A DNA stretch of 52,411 nucleotides from JADHLN01 sp965658435 (lineage in GTDB: Bacteria; Pseudomonadota; Alphaproteobacteria; Rickettsiales; JABIRX01). Made by a program: the position numbers and the translations under genes. Shown here one piece after another: positions 33,666 through 42,965 of this stretch. The first letter of the stretch is position 1; every line of letters starts with the position of its first letter. Under the pieces are notes generated by a model. The model worked only from the letters and a program-made list of their open reading frames with translations, was not told the origin of the DNA and did not search any database. The stretch lies in contig CBFHSE010000005.1 of NCBI GenBank assembly GCA_965658435.1, forward strand, positions 1-52,411, in the 5' to 3' direction.

Positions 33666-34953
33666 AAAAAACATTGCAATTATTGGTAGTGGTTATGTAG
33701 GTCTTGTATCTGCATTATGTTTTGCTGATATGGGGCATAATGTAACAGCTATTGATAAAGATAGTGATAAAATTGCCAAACTTAACAAAGCTGTTTCTCC
33801 TATTTATGAGGCAGGACTTAAAAATTTACTCAACAAAAATTTAGCTAGTAAAAACATCAATTTTACAACTAATTTTGCCGAAGGTTTAAAAAATAAGGAT
33901 GCTTGTTTTATTGCAGTAGGAACCCCTTATGATGAAAAAAAACAAACAAGTAATTTATCATATTTATTTTCTGCATTAGATGATATTTTAAATAATATCA
34001 GCAATGATATTGTGATAATTAACAAATCTACTGTACCTCTTGGTACGGCTGAGTTAATCAAGCAAAAAATAAAAGATTATAAAACAAAATATAAGATATA
34101 TTTGGCATCTAATCCAGAATTTTTGAGTCAGGGAAGAGCTGTAAAAGATTTTCAATTTCCTATGCGAATAATTATTGGTGTTGAAGATGAGCTATCAGAA
34201 AAATTATTAAAAGATATTTACCAACCATTTATCAATGAATCATCTCCAATTATTTCAACAAATATTTCATCTGCAGAATTAATAAAATATGCATCTAATA
34301 GTTTCTTGGCATTAAAAGTGGCTTTTATTAATGAAATTGCGCAAATTGCTGCTAAAACAGGTGCAAATATTGAAGATATATCATATTCAATGGGGCTTGA
34401 TGAGCGTATTGGAGATAAATTTTTAAAATCTGGCCCAGGCTATGGGGGCTCTTGTTTTCCTAAAGACACAATTTCTCTTGCGCATTCAGCCAAAGAATTA
34501 TCACTGGATTTGCCGATAATAAAAAATATTAATCTTTCAAACAATGTAACTATTAAAAATATTACTGATAAGATAGACCTATTACTGAGGAAGAATAATC
34601 TGAATGATTTTTTAGTTATGGGGGCTGCATTTAAAGCGGGAACTGATGATATAAGGGATTCTCAGCCGCTTAAAATAATATCATATTTGCAAGAAAAAAG
34701 AAAAAATATAAATATTGAAATACATGATCCTTTTGCTTTAAAACATGTTACAGAAAATATTAGCTTAACAAAATCCCAAGATCTAAAAAAATCAATTAAA
34801 GATCATAAATTAATTATTATTGCAACTGAATGGCGCGAATATCAAGAATTAAAATCTGAATTATTTTTAGATAAAATAGTTATTGATTTAAGAGGTGTTT
34901 TAAGAAAATTAGCAAATAATAAAAATTATTTTCAGCTTGGGGTAAATTTATAA
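33655..34953 (+). CDS. ugd: UDP-glucose 6-dehydrogenase
   Basis: 432 residues. It oxidises UDP-glucose twice to UDP-glucuronate with NAD. N-terminal Rossmann motif IGSGYVGLVSALCFADMGH. The conserved STVPLGT and NPEFLSQGRAVKDF follow. The catalytic cysteine is C267 in GPGYGGSCFPKDT. The C-terminal UDP-binding domain has GAAFKAGTDDIRDSQPLKI. GDP-mannose dehydrogenase is the alternative, but the galU overlap favours UDP-glucose. It overlaps the following phosphomutase by one base. Confidence 0.92.
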   Translation: MFVKKNIAIIGSGYVGLVSALCFADMGHNVTAIDKDSDKIAKLNKAVSPIYEAGLKNLLNKNLASKNINFTTNFAEGLKNKDACFIAVGTPYDEKKQTSNLSYLFSALDDILNNISNDIVIINKSTVPLGTAELIKQKIKDYKTKYKIYLASNPEFLSQGRAVKDFQFPMRIIIGVEDELSEKLLKDIYQPFINESSPIISTNISSAELIKYASNSFLALKVAFINEIAQIAAKTGANIEDISYSMGLDERIGDKFLKSGPGYGGSCFPKDTISLAHSAKELSLDLPIIKNINLSNNVTIKNITDKIDLLLRKNNLNDFLVMGAAFKAGTDDIRDSQPLKIISYLQEKRKNINIEIHDPFALKHVTENISLTKSQDLKKSIKDHKLIIIATEWREYQELKSELFLDKIVIDLRGVLRKLANNKNYFQLGVNL

Positions 34954-36317
34954 TGCATAAAATTAATCTAGATATAGTAAGAGAATATGATATTAGAGGG
35001 ATATTCTCTAAGCAATTATTTGTAGAAGATGCTGAAATAATTGGAAAAGCACTTGGAAGTAGGGCTTTAATTAATGGTTCTAATGTAATTAATTTAGGTT
35101 ACGATGGAAGAAAATCATCGCCAATATTAAAAGAGCGAATGATTGAGGCTATTATTAGTACAGGTTGTAATGTTAATGATATTGGTCTTGTTCCGAGTCC
35201 AGTTTTATATTTTTCAACATATGCATTAAATATTGATTATGGTATTGTTATTACAGCATCTCACAATCCAAAGGAATATAATGGATTTAAAATTCTGTCT
35301 CAAAAAGAAAAATTTTACGGCAAAGATTTATTGTCATTTGCGCAATTTGCAAATAAAGGAGATTTTAAAAAAGGAAATGGTACATTAAGCAAATTAAATA
35401 TTTTGCCAAAATATTTTGAAAAATTAAAAAATGAATTAACACATATTGATTTACAGGATATAAAAATTGCCTGGGATCCAGCATGTGGAGCTGGTGCGCA
35501 AGTGATTTCTGACTTCACTAGAGATATTGAAGGAAATCATTATGTTATTAATTCAGATATTGATGGAGATTTTCCAGCTCATGAACCTGATCCAACAATT
35601 GAAGAAAATCTTAAGCAGCTAAGAGATATAGTACAAAAAAATAATTGTGATTTAGGAATAGCTTTTGATGGAGATGCAGACAGAATAGGGGTAATAGATA
35701 GTGAGGGTAAGATATTATGGGGTGACCAGTTAGTTACCTTATTTGCTAGTGATATTTTAAAAAAATCACCGGGAGCTAAAATTATAGCTGATGTTAAAGC
35801 AAGTAAAATATTTAAAGAAAAAATTAGGGAGTATCAGGGTATACCAATTATTTGGAAAACAGGGCATTCGTTAATTAAAGCTAAAATGCAGGAGGAAAAA
35901 GCTTTGCTTGCAGGAGAAATGTCAGGTCATATATTTTTTAATGATGAAGATAATTTTGGTTATGATGATGGGTTATATGCAGCTATAAGGTTAATAAAAA
36001 TTATCTGCCAAGAAAATATTTCAATTGCAGATTTTAGAAAATCTCTTCCAGTAACTTATGCAAGCAAAGAAGAGAAGATAGCATGTGCTGATAAGAAAAA
36101 GTTCAAAATCATAGAAGAGATAAAAACATTATTAAAAGAGAAAAATATTAAGTTTTCAGAAATAGATGGGGTAAGAGTTGATAATAAAACAGGTTGGTGG
36201 CTAATAAGAGCATCTAATACATCACCTAATTTAACTACCAGATGCGAAGCAGATAGTAAGGAAAATTTAGATAAATTGAGAGGAGATATAAAAGAAATTA
36301 TTGATAAATTTATTTAA
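34953..36317 (+). CDS. phosphoglucomutase/phosphomannomutase
   Basis: 454 residues, alpha-D-phosphohexomutase family, close to AlgC/ManB. The phosphoserine is S103 in TASHNPKEYNGFK. The metal loop is AFDGDADRIGVID. The sugar loop is GEMSGHIFFND. The phosphate-binding loop is in RASNTSPNLTTRCEA. It interconverts hexose-6-phosphate and hexose-1-phosphate. With galU and ugd directly upstream it most likely supplies glucose-1-phosphate for UDP-glucose and UDP-glucuronate; phosphomannomutase activity is also possible. Confidence 0.9.
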   Translation: MHKINLDIVREYDIRGIFSKQLFVEDAEIIGKALGSRALINGSNVINLGYDGRKSSPILKERMIEAIISTGCNVNDIGLVPSPVLYFSTYALNIDYGIVITASHNPKEYNGFKILSQKEKFYGKDLLSFAQFANKGDFKKGNGTLSKLNILPKYFEKLKNELTHIDLQDIKIAWDPACGAGAQVISDFTRDIEGNHYVINSDIDGDFPAHEPDPTIEENLKQLRDIVQKNNCDLGIAFDGDADRIGVIDSEGKILWGDQLVTLFASDILKKSPGAKIIADVKASKIFKEKIREYQGIPIIWKTGHSLIKAKMQEEKALLAGEMSGHIFFNDEDNFGYDDGLYAAIRLIKIICQENISIADFRKSLPVTYASKEEKIACADKKKFKIIEEIKTLLKEKNIKFSEIDGVRVDNKTGWWLIRASNTSPNLTTRCEADSKENLDKLRGDIKEIIDKFI

Positions 36318-36325
36318 TTAGCATG

Positions 36326-36367
36326 TTTTGGCATTAAATATCTATTCACTAATATTTAATGCCAAAA
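36326..36367. terminator. bidirectional intrinsic terminator between the phosphomutase gene and aspC
   Basis: A perfect 16-base stem (TTTTGGCATTAAATAT / ATATTTAATGCCAAAA) with a 10-base loop fills the spacer between the two convergent genes. T-rich sequence follows on the plus strand and the arms end in T or A runs, so it can serve both directions. Confidence 0.85.
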
Positions 36368-36373
36368 ATATTT

Positions 36374-37576
36374 TTATTTTAGTTTTGCGCAGCTTTCTTT
36401 TATTCTTTTAAATGCTTCTATGAGATCATTTTCTGATGTAGCATATGATATACGAAAATAATCTTCCATACCAAATGCAATTCCAGGAACTACAGCAACT
36501 AATGCATCCTCAAGAAGATAGCTAGCAAAATCATTGCTGTTATTAATTAATTCTCCAGATTCTGTTTTTTTACCAATTAAATCTTTGCAAGAAGCAAAAA
36601 TATAAAATGCACCTTGTGGCTTAATGGAGGATATCCCTTCTATATCATCTATCATATCTAAAACCAAATCTCTTCTTTTTTGAAAAGCTACGCATCTGTC
36701 TTTTACATATTTCTGAGTTCCATTTAATGCTTCAACAGCTGCATATTGTGCAATAGATGTTGGATTAGATGTACTTTGAGATTGGACTTTTGCCATTGCT
36801 TTGATTAAATTTTCGGGGCCTGCAGCATATCCTATTCTCCAGCCAGTCATAGCATAAGCTTTAGATACACCATTAATTGTTAAAATACGTTCCTTAAGTT
36901 TTGGTGCGATTGTTGCCATAGTATAAAAAGTAAACCCATCGTAACAAATATGCTCGTAAATATCATCACTCATCACCATTATATTAGGATGTTTTTCTAT
37001 AATAATTGCTAATTCTTTTAATTCATTTTCTGTATAGCTTGATCCAGTTGGATTAGATGGTGAGTTTATAATGATCCATTTGGTTTTATCAGTTATAGCA
37101 TCCTCTAACTGAGACGCTGTTAATTTAAAGTTATTGGCTTCACTGCAATTAATAATTTTTGGAACACCTCCACAAAGAAGAGTTATGTCTGGATAAGAGA
37201 CCCAAAATGGTGCGGGTATTATAACTTCATCACCTGGATTAAGGCTTGCCATTAATGCGTTGTAAATAACTTGTTTTCCTCCCACAGAGGCTATAATTTC
37301 TGATATTTCATAATCCAACTTATTTTGTTGTTTAAATTTATTTTTTATTGCCTCCTTAAGTTCAATAATTCCGTCAACTGCTGTATATCCTGTGTAACCG
37401 CTATTAATAGCATTAATCGCAGCTTGTTTTACATTATCTGCTGTATCAAAATCTGGCTCACCAGCACCTAGACCTATTACATTTTTTCCGCTTGCTTTAA
37501 GCTCTTTTGCCTTCATTGTAACTGCGATTGTCGGGGAAGGTTTTATAAGTTTCAATTTTTCAGCTATTATTTCCAT
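36374..37576 (-). CDS. aspC: aspartate aminotransferase (class I, PLP-dependent)
   Basis: 400 residues, fold-type I aminotransferase of the alphaproteobacterial/Thermus Ib subgroup. The PLP lysine is K239 in NGVSKAYAMTGWRIGYAAGP. INSPSNPTGSSYTENEL provides the conserved Asn-Pro block. GLGAGEPDFDTADNVK starts the substrate site. It moves amino groups between aspartate and oxaloacetate; some relatives also act on prephenate. It faces the phosphomutase gene and diverges from the virB cluster. Confidence 0.93.
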   Translation of the reverse strand: MEIIAEKLKLIKPSPTIAVTMKAKELKASGKNVIGLGAGEPDFDTADNVKQAAINAINSGYTGYTAVDGIIELKEAIKNKFKQQNKLDYEISEIIASVGGKQVIYNALMASLNPGDEVIIPAPFWVSYPDITLLCGGVPKIINCSEANNFKLTASQLEDAITDKTKWIIINSPSNPTGSSYTENELKELAIIIEKHPNIMVMSDDIYEHICYDGFTFYTMATIAPKLKERILTINGVSKAYAMTGWRIGYAAGPENLIKAMAKVQSQSTSNPTSIAQYAAVEALNGTQKYVKDRCVAFQKRRDLVLDMIDDIEGISSIKPQGAFYIFASCKDLIGKKTESGELINNSNDFASYLLEDALVAVVPGIAFGMEDYFRISYATSENDLIEAFKRIKESCAKLK

Positions 37577-37642
37577 TTTATCTGTAATTCTAATTAATTA
37601 AGTATTTAAATTTATATTATCTACAACAATATTCATTAACAT

Positions 37643-37686
37643 CATTTTTGCAAAATAAAAATGGAATAAATTACATTTTTAATGTA
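37643..37686 (+). promoter_or_regulatory. two small palindromes upstream of virB3
   Basis: CATTTTT (37643-37649) pairs with AAAAATG (37657-37663); TACATT (37672-37677) pairs with AATGTA (37681-37686) over a 3-base centre. The second lies within the putative promoter spacer, a usual operator place. Short arms in an AT-rich spacer limit the weight of this. Confidence 0.35.
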
Positions 37687-37690
37687 CAAT
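37662..37690 (+). promoter_or_regulatory. putative promoter of the virB operon
   Basis: TGGAAT (37662-37667), 17 bases, TACAAT (37685-37690), 40 bases before the virB3 ATG. The -10 is fair and the -35 weak. A GGAGG Shine-Dalgarno precedes the ATG at 37730. Confidence 0.35.
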
Positions 37691-37729
37691 AAAATAATAT
37701 AAATATATATTTGGCAATGGAGGTTAATT

Positions 37730-38017
37730 ATGTCAGCTATCAAAAATGATCCCCTATTTTTAGGTTTAACAAGGCCAGCAATGTTATTTGGTGTTTCATT
37801 TCCATTTGCATCACTTAACGGGTTTTGCTGTCTAATTTATTTTATTTTAACTAATGATTTTGTAGGGTTCCTAGTTTTACCATTTATACATGGTATTGGC
37901 TATTTGATCTGTTCAAAAGAGCCATTAGCTGTTGAGCTGTTAATGATTAAAGCAAGTAAATTTTCAAAATGCCCTAACAAATCTTTCTATAAGGCAAATT
38001 CATATGATGTTTATTAG
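37730..38017 (+). CDS. virB3: type IV secretion protein VirB3 (rvhB3)
   Basis: 95 residues, standard for VirB3. It starts with the typical NDPLFLGLTRPAMLFGV, followed by two membrane segments (about 20-42 and 45-62) and a short cytoplasmic end. It is an inner-membrane subunit that works with the VirB4 ATPase. A strong SD (GGAGG) lies seven bases before the ATG. It is the first gene of the secretion cluster, with virB4 two bases behind it. Confidence 0.93.
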   Translation: MSAIKNDPLFLGLTRPAMLFGVSFPFASLNGFCCLIYFILTNDFVGFLVLPFIHGIGYLICSKEPLAVELLMIKASKFSKCPNKSFYKANSYDVY

Positions 38018-38019
38018 AT

Positions 38020-40419
38020 ATGTTGATTGATAAAATTAAAAAAAAAACCACCGAGCATCAAAAAATAATTAATAATGATGTTTCTTCATCACAATTCATA
38101 CCATATATATGTCATTACAATAGAAATACTATTTTATTGACTGAAAATCGTTTGATGAAAGTCATTAAAATTAAAGGCTTTTCATTTGAAACAGCTGATG
38201 ATGAAGATCTTGAAAATAAAAAAAACCTCAGAAACTCACTTTTTAAAGGAATGGGGTCCAATTCATTTGCAATGCATTTTTATACAGTAAGAAGAATGCA
38301 GAGAGCTTATCCAGATGGTAAGATGCCAAATTTATTTTCACAATATACAGATGATGAGTGGAAGTTACGTCATAGTGATAAACATACATTTGTAAATGAA
38401 CATTATATAGCAATCATAAAAAAGAAGGATGAATCCTCTCTAGCAATTCTTGAAAATATTGCTAAATCAATTGAAAAAAAAACCAATAAATCAGCGTGGA
38501 AAAAAGAGCTCAGAGATTCTTATGATGAATTAGAAGAGGTTTCTAGCAGAGTATTAAATGCCTATGCAAGTTATAGTCCTGAAATATTGGGGTCTGTAAA
38601 AACAAGTGATGGAATATTTTCGCAATTGCTAGAGTTTCTAAGTATGATGGTTAATTGTGGTTTTAAGCAGCCTATACAAATGCCAAAAAATAAAATATCA
38701 AAAATTCTGGCAAATCACCGTTTATATTTTGGACCAAAGTCAATTGAAGCAAGAGGATGTAAATCAACAAGATTTGCAGGGATAGTATCTTTAAGAGAGC
38801 ATAAGCCATATACTAACGCAGGTATGCTTGATGGTTTTCTTAAATTACCATTTGAGTTTATTATTGCTCAAAATTTTAATTTTATTGACAGAGTATCTGC
38901 AATATCAAGTATGCAGCTGCAACAAAATCGTTTAGAGCAGTCAGAAGATATTGCAAAATCTCAAATAGCAGAAATCAGCGAAGCATTGGATATAGCCATG
39001 AGCGGTGAAATCGCATTTGGCAAGCATTCAATAGTAATGTTATGCATATCTAATAACATTAAAACATTAGAAAATTATCTATCTCAAGCAATAGTTGAGT
39101 TTTCAAATATTGGTATTAATGCAATTAGAGAGAAGATTAATATGGAGCCCTCATATTGGGGTATAATGCCTGGAAATAGTGAGTTTTTAGTTAGATCTAC
39201 AACTATTAATACATTAAATTTATCTTCATTTGCTTCTTTTCACAATTATCCATCTGGCAAAAGAATAGGAAATCATTGGGGTAATGCAGTAACAGTATTT
39301 AACACAACATCTGGAACGCCATTTTTCTTTAATTTTCATACAAGAGATGTAGGTCACACAACAATTATTGGGCCAACAGGAGCGGGTAAAACAGTATTAA
39401 TGAATTTTTTATGTGTACAAGCACAAAAATTTAATCCTCGTACCTTCTTTTTTGATAAGGATAGAGGGGCAGAAATATTTATTAAAGCAATAGGAGGGGA
39501 GCATTTTTTTCTAGACCCAGGTCATGAAACTGGTTTTAACCCTTTGCAATTACCAGATTCTTCAGAAAATAGAAATTTTCTTGAGGAATGGTTAAAATCT
39601 TTAGTTGCAATGGAAGGTATGCCAGCTTTGACTCCTGAAGATATTGATGCAATTAATGAAGCAGTAAAGGGTAATTATAAATTACCCCAAAAAGATAGAA
39701 GGTTAAGCAATATAGCTGCTTTTATGGGTATGGGAGGTCCAGGTTCCATAGCTAGTAGACTAGCGATATGGCATGGAGAAGGAAGTCATGCTAAAATATT
39801 TGATAATCCAGAAGACAGGTTGGATTTTAGCATAGCATCATCATTTGGTTTTGAAATGAATGATATTTTAAAAGATAAGATAAGTATTGGACCTGTACTA
39901 TTATATTTATTTCATAAAATAAATTTATCACTAGATGGTAGGCCGACAATTATTATTCTAGATGAAGCTTGGGCTTTAATTGATAACCCAGTTTTTGCCC
40001 CTAAGATTAAGGATTGGTTAAAAGTATTAAGAAAACTAAACGCCATGGTAGTATTTGCAACACAATCAGTTGAAGATGCTGCAAATAGTAATATAAGTGA
40101 TACATTAATCCAGCAAACAGGAACGCAAATATTTCTTCCAAACATAAAAGCTAATTCATTATATAAAGATGTTTTTATGCTATCTGAAAGAGAATATCAA
40201 ATCATCAAAACAACAGATCCAGCCACACGTTTTTTTCTAGTAAAGCAAGGAAATGACTCTGTTGTATCAAGAATAAATTTAGCTGGCATGGATAGGATAG
40301 TAGATGTATTATCTGGAAGAGCTGATACCGTATCATTGCTTGATGAGATAATCGCAGAATATGGTAAAAATCCTGATAATTGGTTAGAAATATTTTTTGA
40401 AAAAGTTGCAGAGCTTTAA
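38020..40419 (+). CDS. virB4: type IV secretion ATPase VirB4 (rvhB4)
   Basis: 799 residues, full-length. The Walker A motif GPTGAGKT is at 451-458 (K457). Walker B IIILDEAW gives D648 and E649. The N-terminal VirB4/CagE domain has FIPYICHYNRNTILL and the block around SIEARGCKSTRFAGIVSL. The motif VVFATQSVEDAANS is typical of the C-terminal RecA-like domain. It powers pilus or channel assembly from the cytoplasmic face. Its stop shares one base with the first virB6. Confidence 0.97.
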   Translation: MLIDKIKKKTTEHQKIINNDVSSSQFIPYICHYNRNTILLTENRLMKVIKIKGFSFETADDEDLENKKNLRNSLFKGMGSNSFAMHFYTVRRMQRAYPDGKMPNLFSQYTDDEWKLRHSDKHTFVNEHYIAIIKKKDESSLAILENIAKSIEKKTNKSAWKKELRDSYDELEEVSSRVLNAYASYSPEILGSVKTSDGIFSQLLEFLSMMVNCGFKQPIQMPKNKISKILANHRLYFGPKSIEARGCKSTRFAGIVSLREHKPYTNAGMLDGFLKLPFEFIIAQNFNFIDRVSAISSMQLQQNRLEQSEDIAKSQIAEISEALDIAMSGEIAFGKHSIVMLCISNNIKTLENYLSQAIVEFSNIGINAIREKINMEPSYWGIMPGNSEFLVRSTTINTLNLSSFASFHNYPSGKRIGNHWGNAVTVFNTTSGTPFFFNFHTRDVGHTTIIGPTGAGKTVLMNFLCVQAQKFNPRTFFFDKDRGAEIFIKAIGGEHFFLDPGHETGFNPLQLPDSSENRNFLEEWLKSLVAMEGMPALTPEDIDAINEAVKGNYKLPQKDRRLSNIAAFMGMGGPGSIASRLAIWHGEGSHAKIFDNPEDRLDFSIASSFGFEMNDILKDKISIGPVLLYLFHKINLSLDGRPTIIILDEAWALIDNPVFAPKIKDWLKVLRKLNAMVVFATQSVEDAANSNISDTLIQQTGTQIFLPNIKANSLYKDVFMLSEREYQIIKTTDPATRFFLVKQGNDSVVSRINLAGMDRIVDVLSGRADTVSLLDEIIAEYGKNPDNWLEIFFEKVAEL

Positions 40420-42965
40420 TGTATTATGTAAAAATAATAATAAAAATAATTTTTCTTTTTACCTTTTTTACAAATTTCAGTATGGCTGAAAAATGGCAAG
40501 GAGAAGCTTTAGAAAGAAGAAACCAACAATGTTCTGGTATTGAAGAAGTTAAATTGTCATGTGGGATCACTGGAGTCGCATTAGCAACGGGTAATCTGGC
40601 GGTATCAGCTGGAGCTGGAACTGCATGTGGTGTATCTATAGGTGTATTCAATGAAAAAATGATCTCTCAATTTGATAAAGCTAAATTTTTTAGAGAGAAT
40701 AGTGAGATTGTAAATCATCAAGATTTGGATAATAATGGTATAAATGATTTTAGTGCAGATCAAAATGCTAAAGATTGTGTTGCTTTACAAAATATTATTA
40801 ACCCAGCAACAGGTGAGAAATTTACTTTAGAAGAAATATCTTCATTTCAAGGATGTAAAGTTATTGTTAAGGGTAACCAAGTGCAAGGCTCGACATATGA
40901 AGTATATAATCCAGCTCTAGATTGTAAATCTACTATGCCAGGGCAAGAACATAAAACTGCAATTAGTGTTAAATTTTCCTATCAAGATCAAGATGGTAAT
41001 AATGTTAGCTCTACAGAAGAATGTATATATGAGGGAGAATGCAGAGATGTAAATGGAGAGAAATTATGTGTGTATGAGCAAAGTAGTATGGTATGTGCTG
41101 AAATGGTTTTTTGTGATGATCCTGCTATGGATGCTATGTTTGGATTAGGACTGAATTATAAATCTATTTCTGGAAAAGTAAATAATGGATCTGAAGCAGA
41201 TCATAAAAGTTTTGGTAACATAAAATCTTGTTCAGAATTATGTAAATATGATGAAGGTAGTAAAAGTTGGGTTTTTATTGATGAAAATGAAGGGAAATCA
41301 GAAAATATTTCATGTTTAGAAAAATATAAAAAATGTAAGATAGAATGTCCTGATATTGAAACATGTATCAGTAATGGAGAGTTAAACCAAGATTGTACCC
41401 CAGGGAATCTCGATAAAACAATATGTGGTTATGATTATAATAAAGATTACTTAGCTCATTGTGTGCCTAATAAAAATATAAGTTTAAAATCACAATTTGA
41501 AATCCCGACAATAATTTCACCTTATTGTTCAAATGAGGCTGTAATAAAAGATGCTAATAATAATGAAATTTCTGCATTTACTGGAAGAGCTGTAAGATGT
41601 TTAGATCAAACAATCAGGAATATAATGCATGGTTCATCTTTAGTTGTAGATGATCATAAGAGAACATATGCATATAAATGTGTTGGTGGTTCAGACGAAC
41701 TTTTTTCATCACCAACAGAATGTAATTCCGGTATATTAGGAAGATTCCAGGCTTTTTCTCAAAAAATAGTTACAATTTTGCTAGTAATAGCTATAGCTAT
41801 TTTTGGAATTTATATTTCATATGGTCTAATTAATGACAAAAAACAAATATTAAAATATGTAATTTCTTTCGGTATAGTATTATATTTTGTTAATGGTAAT
41901 GCTTGGAAAGATGGTTTTTATGACACATTAATGGTTTCAGGGTCTGATCTTGCTTTGATTGCCTTTAATGATGTTGATTACGGTGTAAAAATAAAAAGAG
42001 ATGGAGGTGGAGGATCATTTACTTTGCCAAGCCATTATTCCTGTGTAACAGAAGGTAATTATGGCCCTGACAAAATTAATTATTATCTTGATGATGAAAA
42101 AAGATATAAAATATGGGACCTTCTTGATTGTAGGTGGAAAACATTTTTTGGTAATAGAGGGGGAGCGCAAAATACAGCCTCACCAGAAATTTTAAAAACA
42201 GCATCCTTAACATGGCCAGTGATATTATTTATGTTTTTTATATTGATATTAACAATACCAATAATAATTCTAATATTTGTAGCAATTGCCATCAAGGCAA
42301 TTTTTATGTTTATATCTGCCATGATCACTATCTCTTTATTAGTTTTTATATCACCATTAGTAATACCATTAGTTTTATTTAATAATGAAAAAATCAAAGG
42401 AATTTTTAAAAATTGGTTACAAAATCTTATTGGATATAGCCTAGTACCACTAGTGATTTTTTTAATGCTTGCAATTTTCTTTAAGGGCATAGATATAGCT
42501 ATGTATGGAACAAAAGAAAATGATGTTTTTACTGAATTATCAGATGGCAGTGTAATGGTTACTAATAGCTGTAGTGATCAATATATACCATGTCTTAATT
42601 ATAAACTAAAAGATATTGAATCATATTCCAAAATAAATATTTTTGGAAATGAAATACATTGGTATGATCCAACCATTGTTCAAAAACTAATGATAGCATT
42701 ACTTAGAATGTTATTTGTCTTTTTAGTAATGTTAATGGTATTTAATTATATATCTAAGTCTTTAATTGCTTCACTATTACAAGTGCAAGTTCTTGATGAT
42801 GATGTAATAACTCAAATGAAAAATGCTGCATCTAAGGCTTTTAAAGCAACTAAAACTGTTACATATGGTTCATATAAGGCAATAAAACACCAATATAAAA
42901 GAAGCCAAGGTAAAGGTGATAATAATTATGGAACAAAAGATATAAAAACTAAGGATGATATTTAG
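40419..42965 (+). CDS. VirB6-type channel protein 1 (rvhB6 family), with long N-terminal extracytoplasmic domain
   Basis: 848 residues; ordinary VirB6 proteins have about 300. A signal peptide (1-23, cut after SMA) is followed by C48 and an Ala/Gly-rich hydrophobic stretch to about 76. A cysteine-rich region follows to about 440, with FTGRAVRC near residue 391. The TrbL/VirB6 membrane domain then begins with about six helices between 450 and 790. It includes GIVLYFVNGNAWKDGFYD, a block shared with VirB6-2, and ends in a short basic tail. It would form the inner-membrane channel that cargo crosses. Overlaps with virB4 (1 base) and virB6-2 (11 bases) imply coupled translation. Confidence 0.9.
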   Translation: MYYVKIIIKIIFLFTFFTNFSMAEKWQGEALERRNQQCSGIEEVKLSCGITGVALATGNLAVSAGAGTACGVSIGVFNEKMISQFDKAKFFRENSEIVNHQDLDNNGINDFSADQNAKDCVALQNIINPATGEKFTLEEISSFQGCKVIVKGNQVQGSTYEVYNPALDCKSTMPGQEHKTAISVKFSYQDQDGNNVSSTEECIYEGECRDVNGEKLCVYEQSSMVCAEMVFCDDPAMDAMFGLGLNYKSISGKVNNGSEADHKSFGNIKSCSELCKYDEGSKSWVFIDENEGKSENISCLEKYKKCKIECPDIETCISNGELNQDCTPGNLDKTICGYDYNKDYLAHCVPNKNISLKSQFEIPTIISPYCSNEAVIKDANNNEISAFTGRAVRCLDQTIRNIMHGSSLVVDDHKRTYAYKCVGGSDELFSSPTECNSGILGRFQAFSQKIVTILLVIAIAIFGIYISYGLINDKKQILKYVISFGIVLYFVNGNAWKDGFYDTLMVSGSDLALIAFNDVDYGVKIKRDGGGGSFTLPSHYSCVTEGNYGPDKINYYLDDEKRYKIWDLLDCRWKTFFGNRGGAQNTASPEILKTASLTWPVILFMFFILILTIPIIILIFVAIAIKAIFMFISAMITISLLVFISPLVIPLVLFNNEKIKGIFKNWLQNLIGYSLVPLVIFLMLAIFFKGIDIAMYGTKENDVFTELSDGSVMVTNSCSDQYIPCLNYKLKDIESYSKINIFGNEIHWYDPTIVQKLMIALLRMLFVFLVMLMVFNYISKSLIASLLQVQVLDDDVITQMKNAASKAFKATKTVTYGSYKAIKHQYKRSQGKGDNNYGTKDIKTKDDI

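Noticed and set aside
42083..42490. 135-codon minus-strand ORF inside virB6-1
   Set aside because: Antisense to the membrane domain of a clear VirB6; Ile/Asn/Lys-rich shadow composition.
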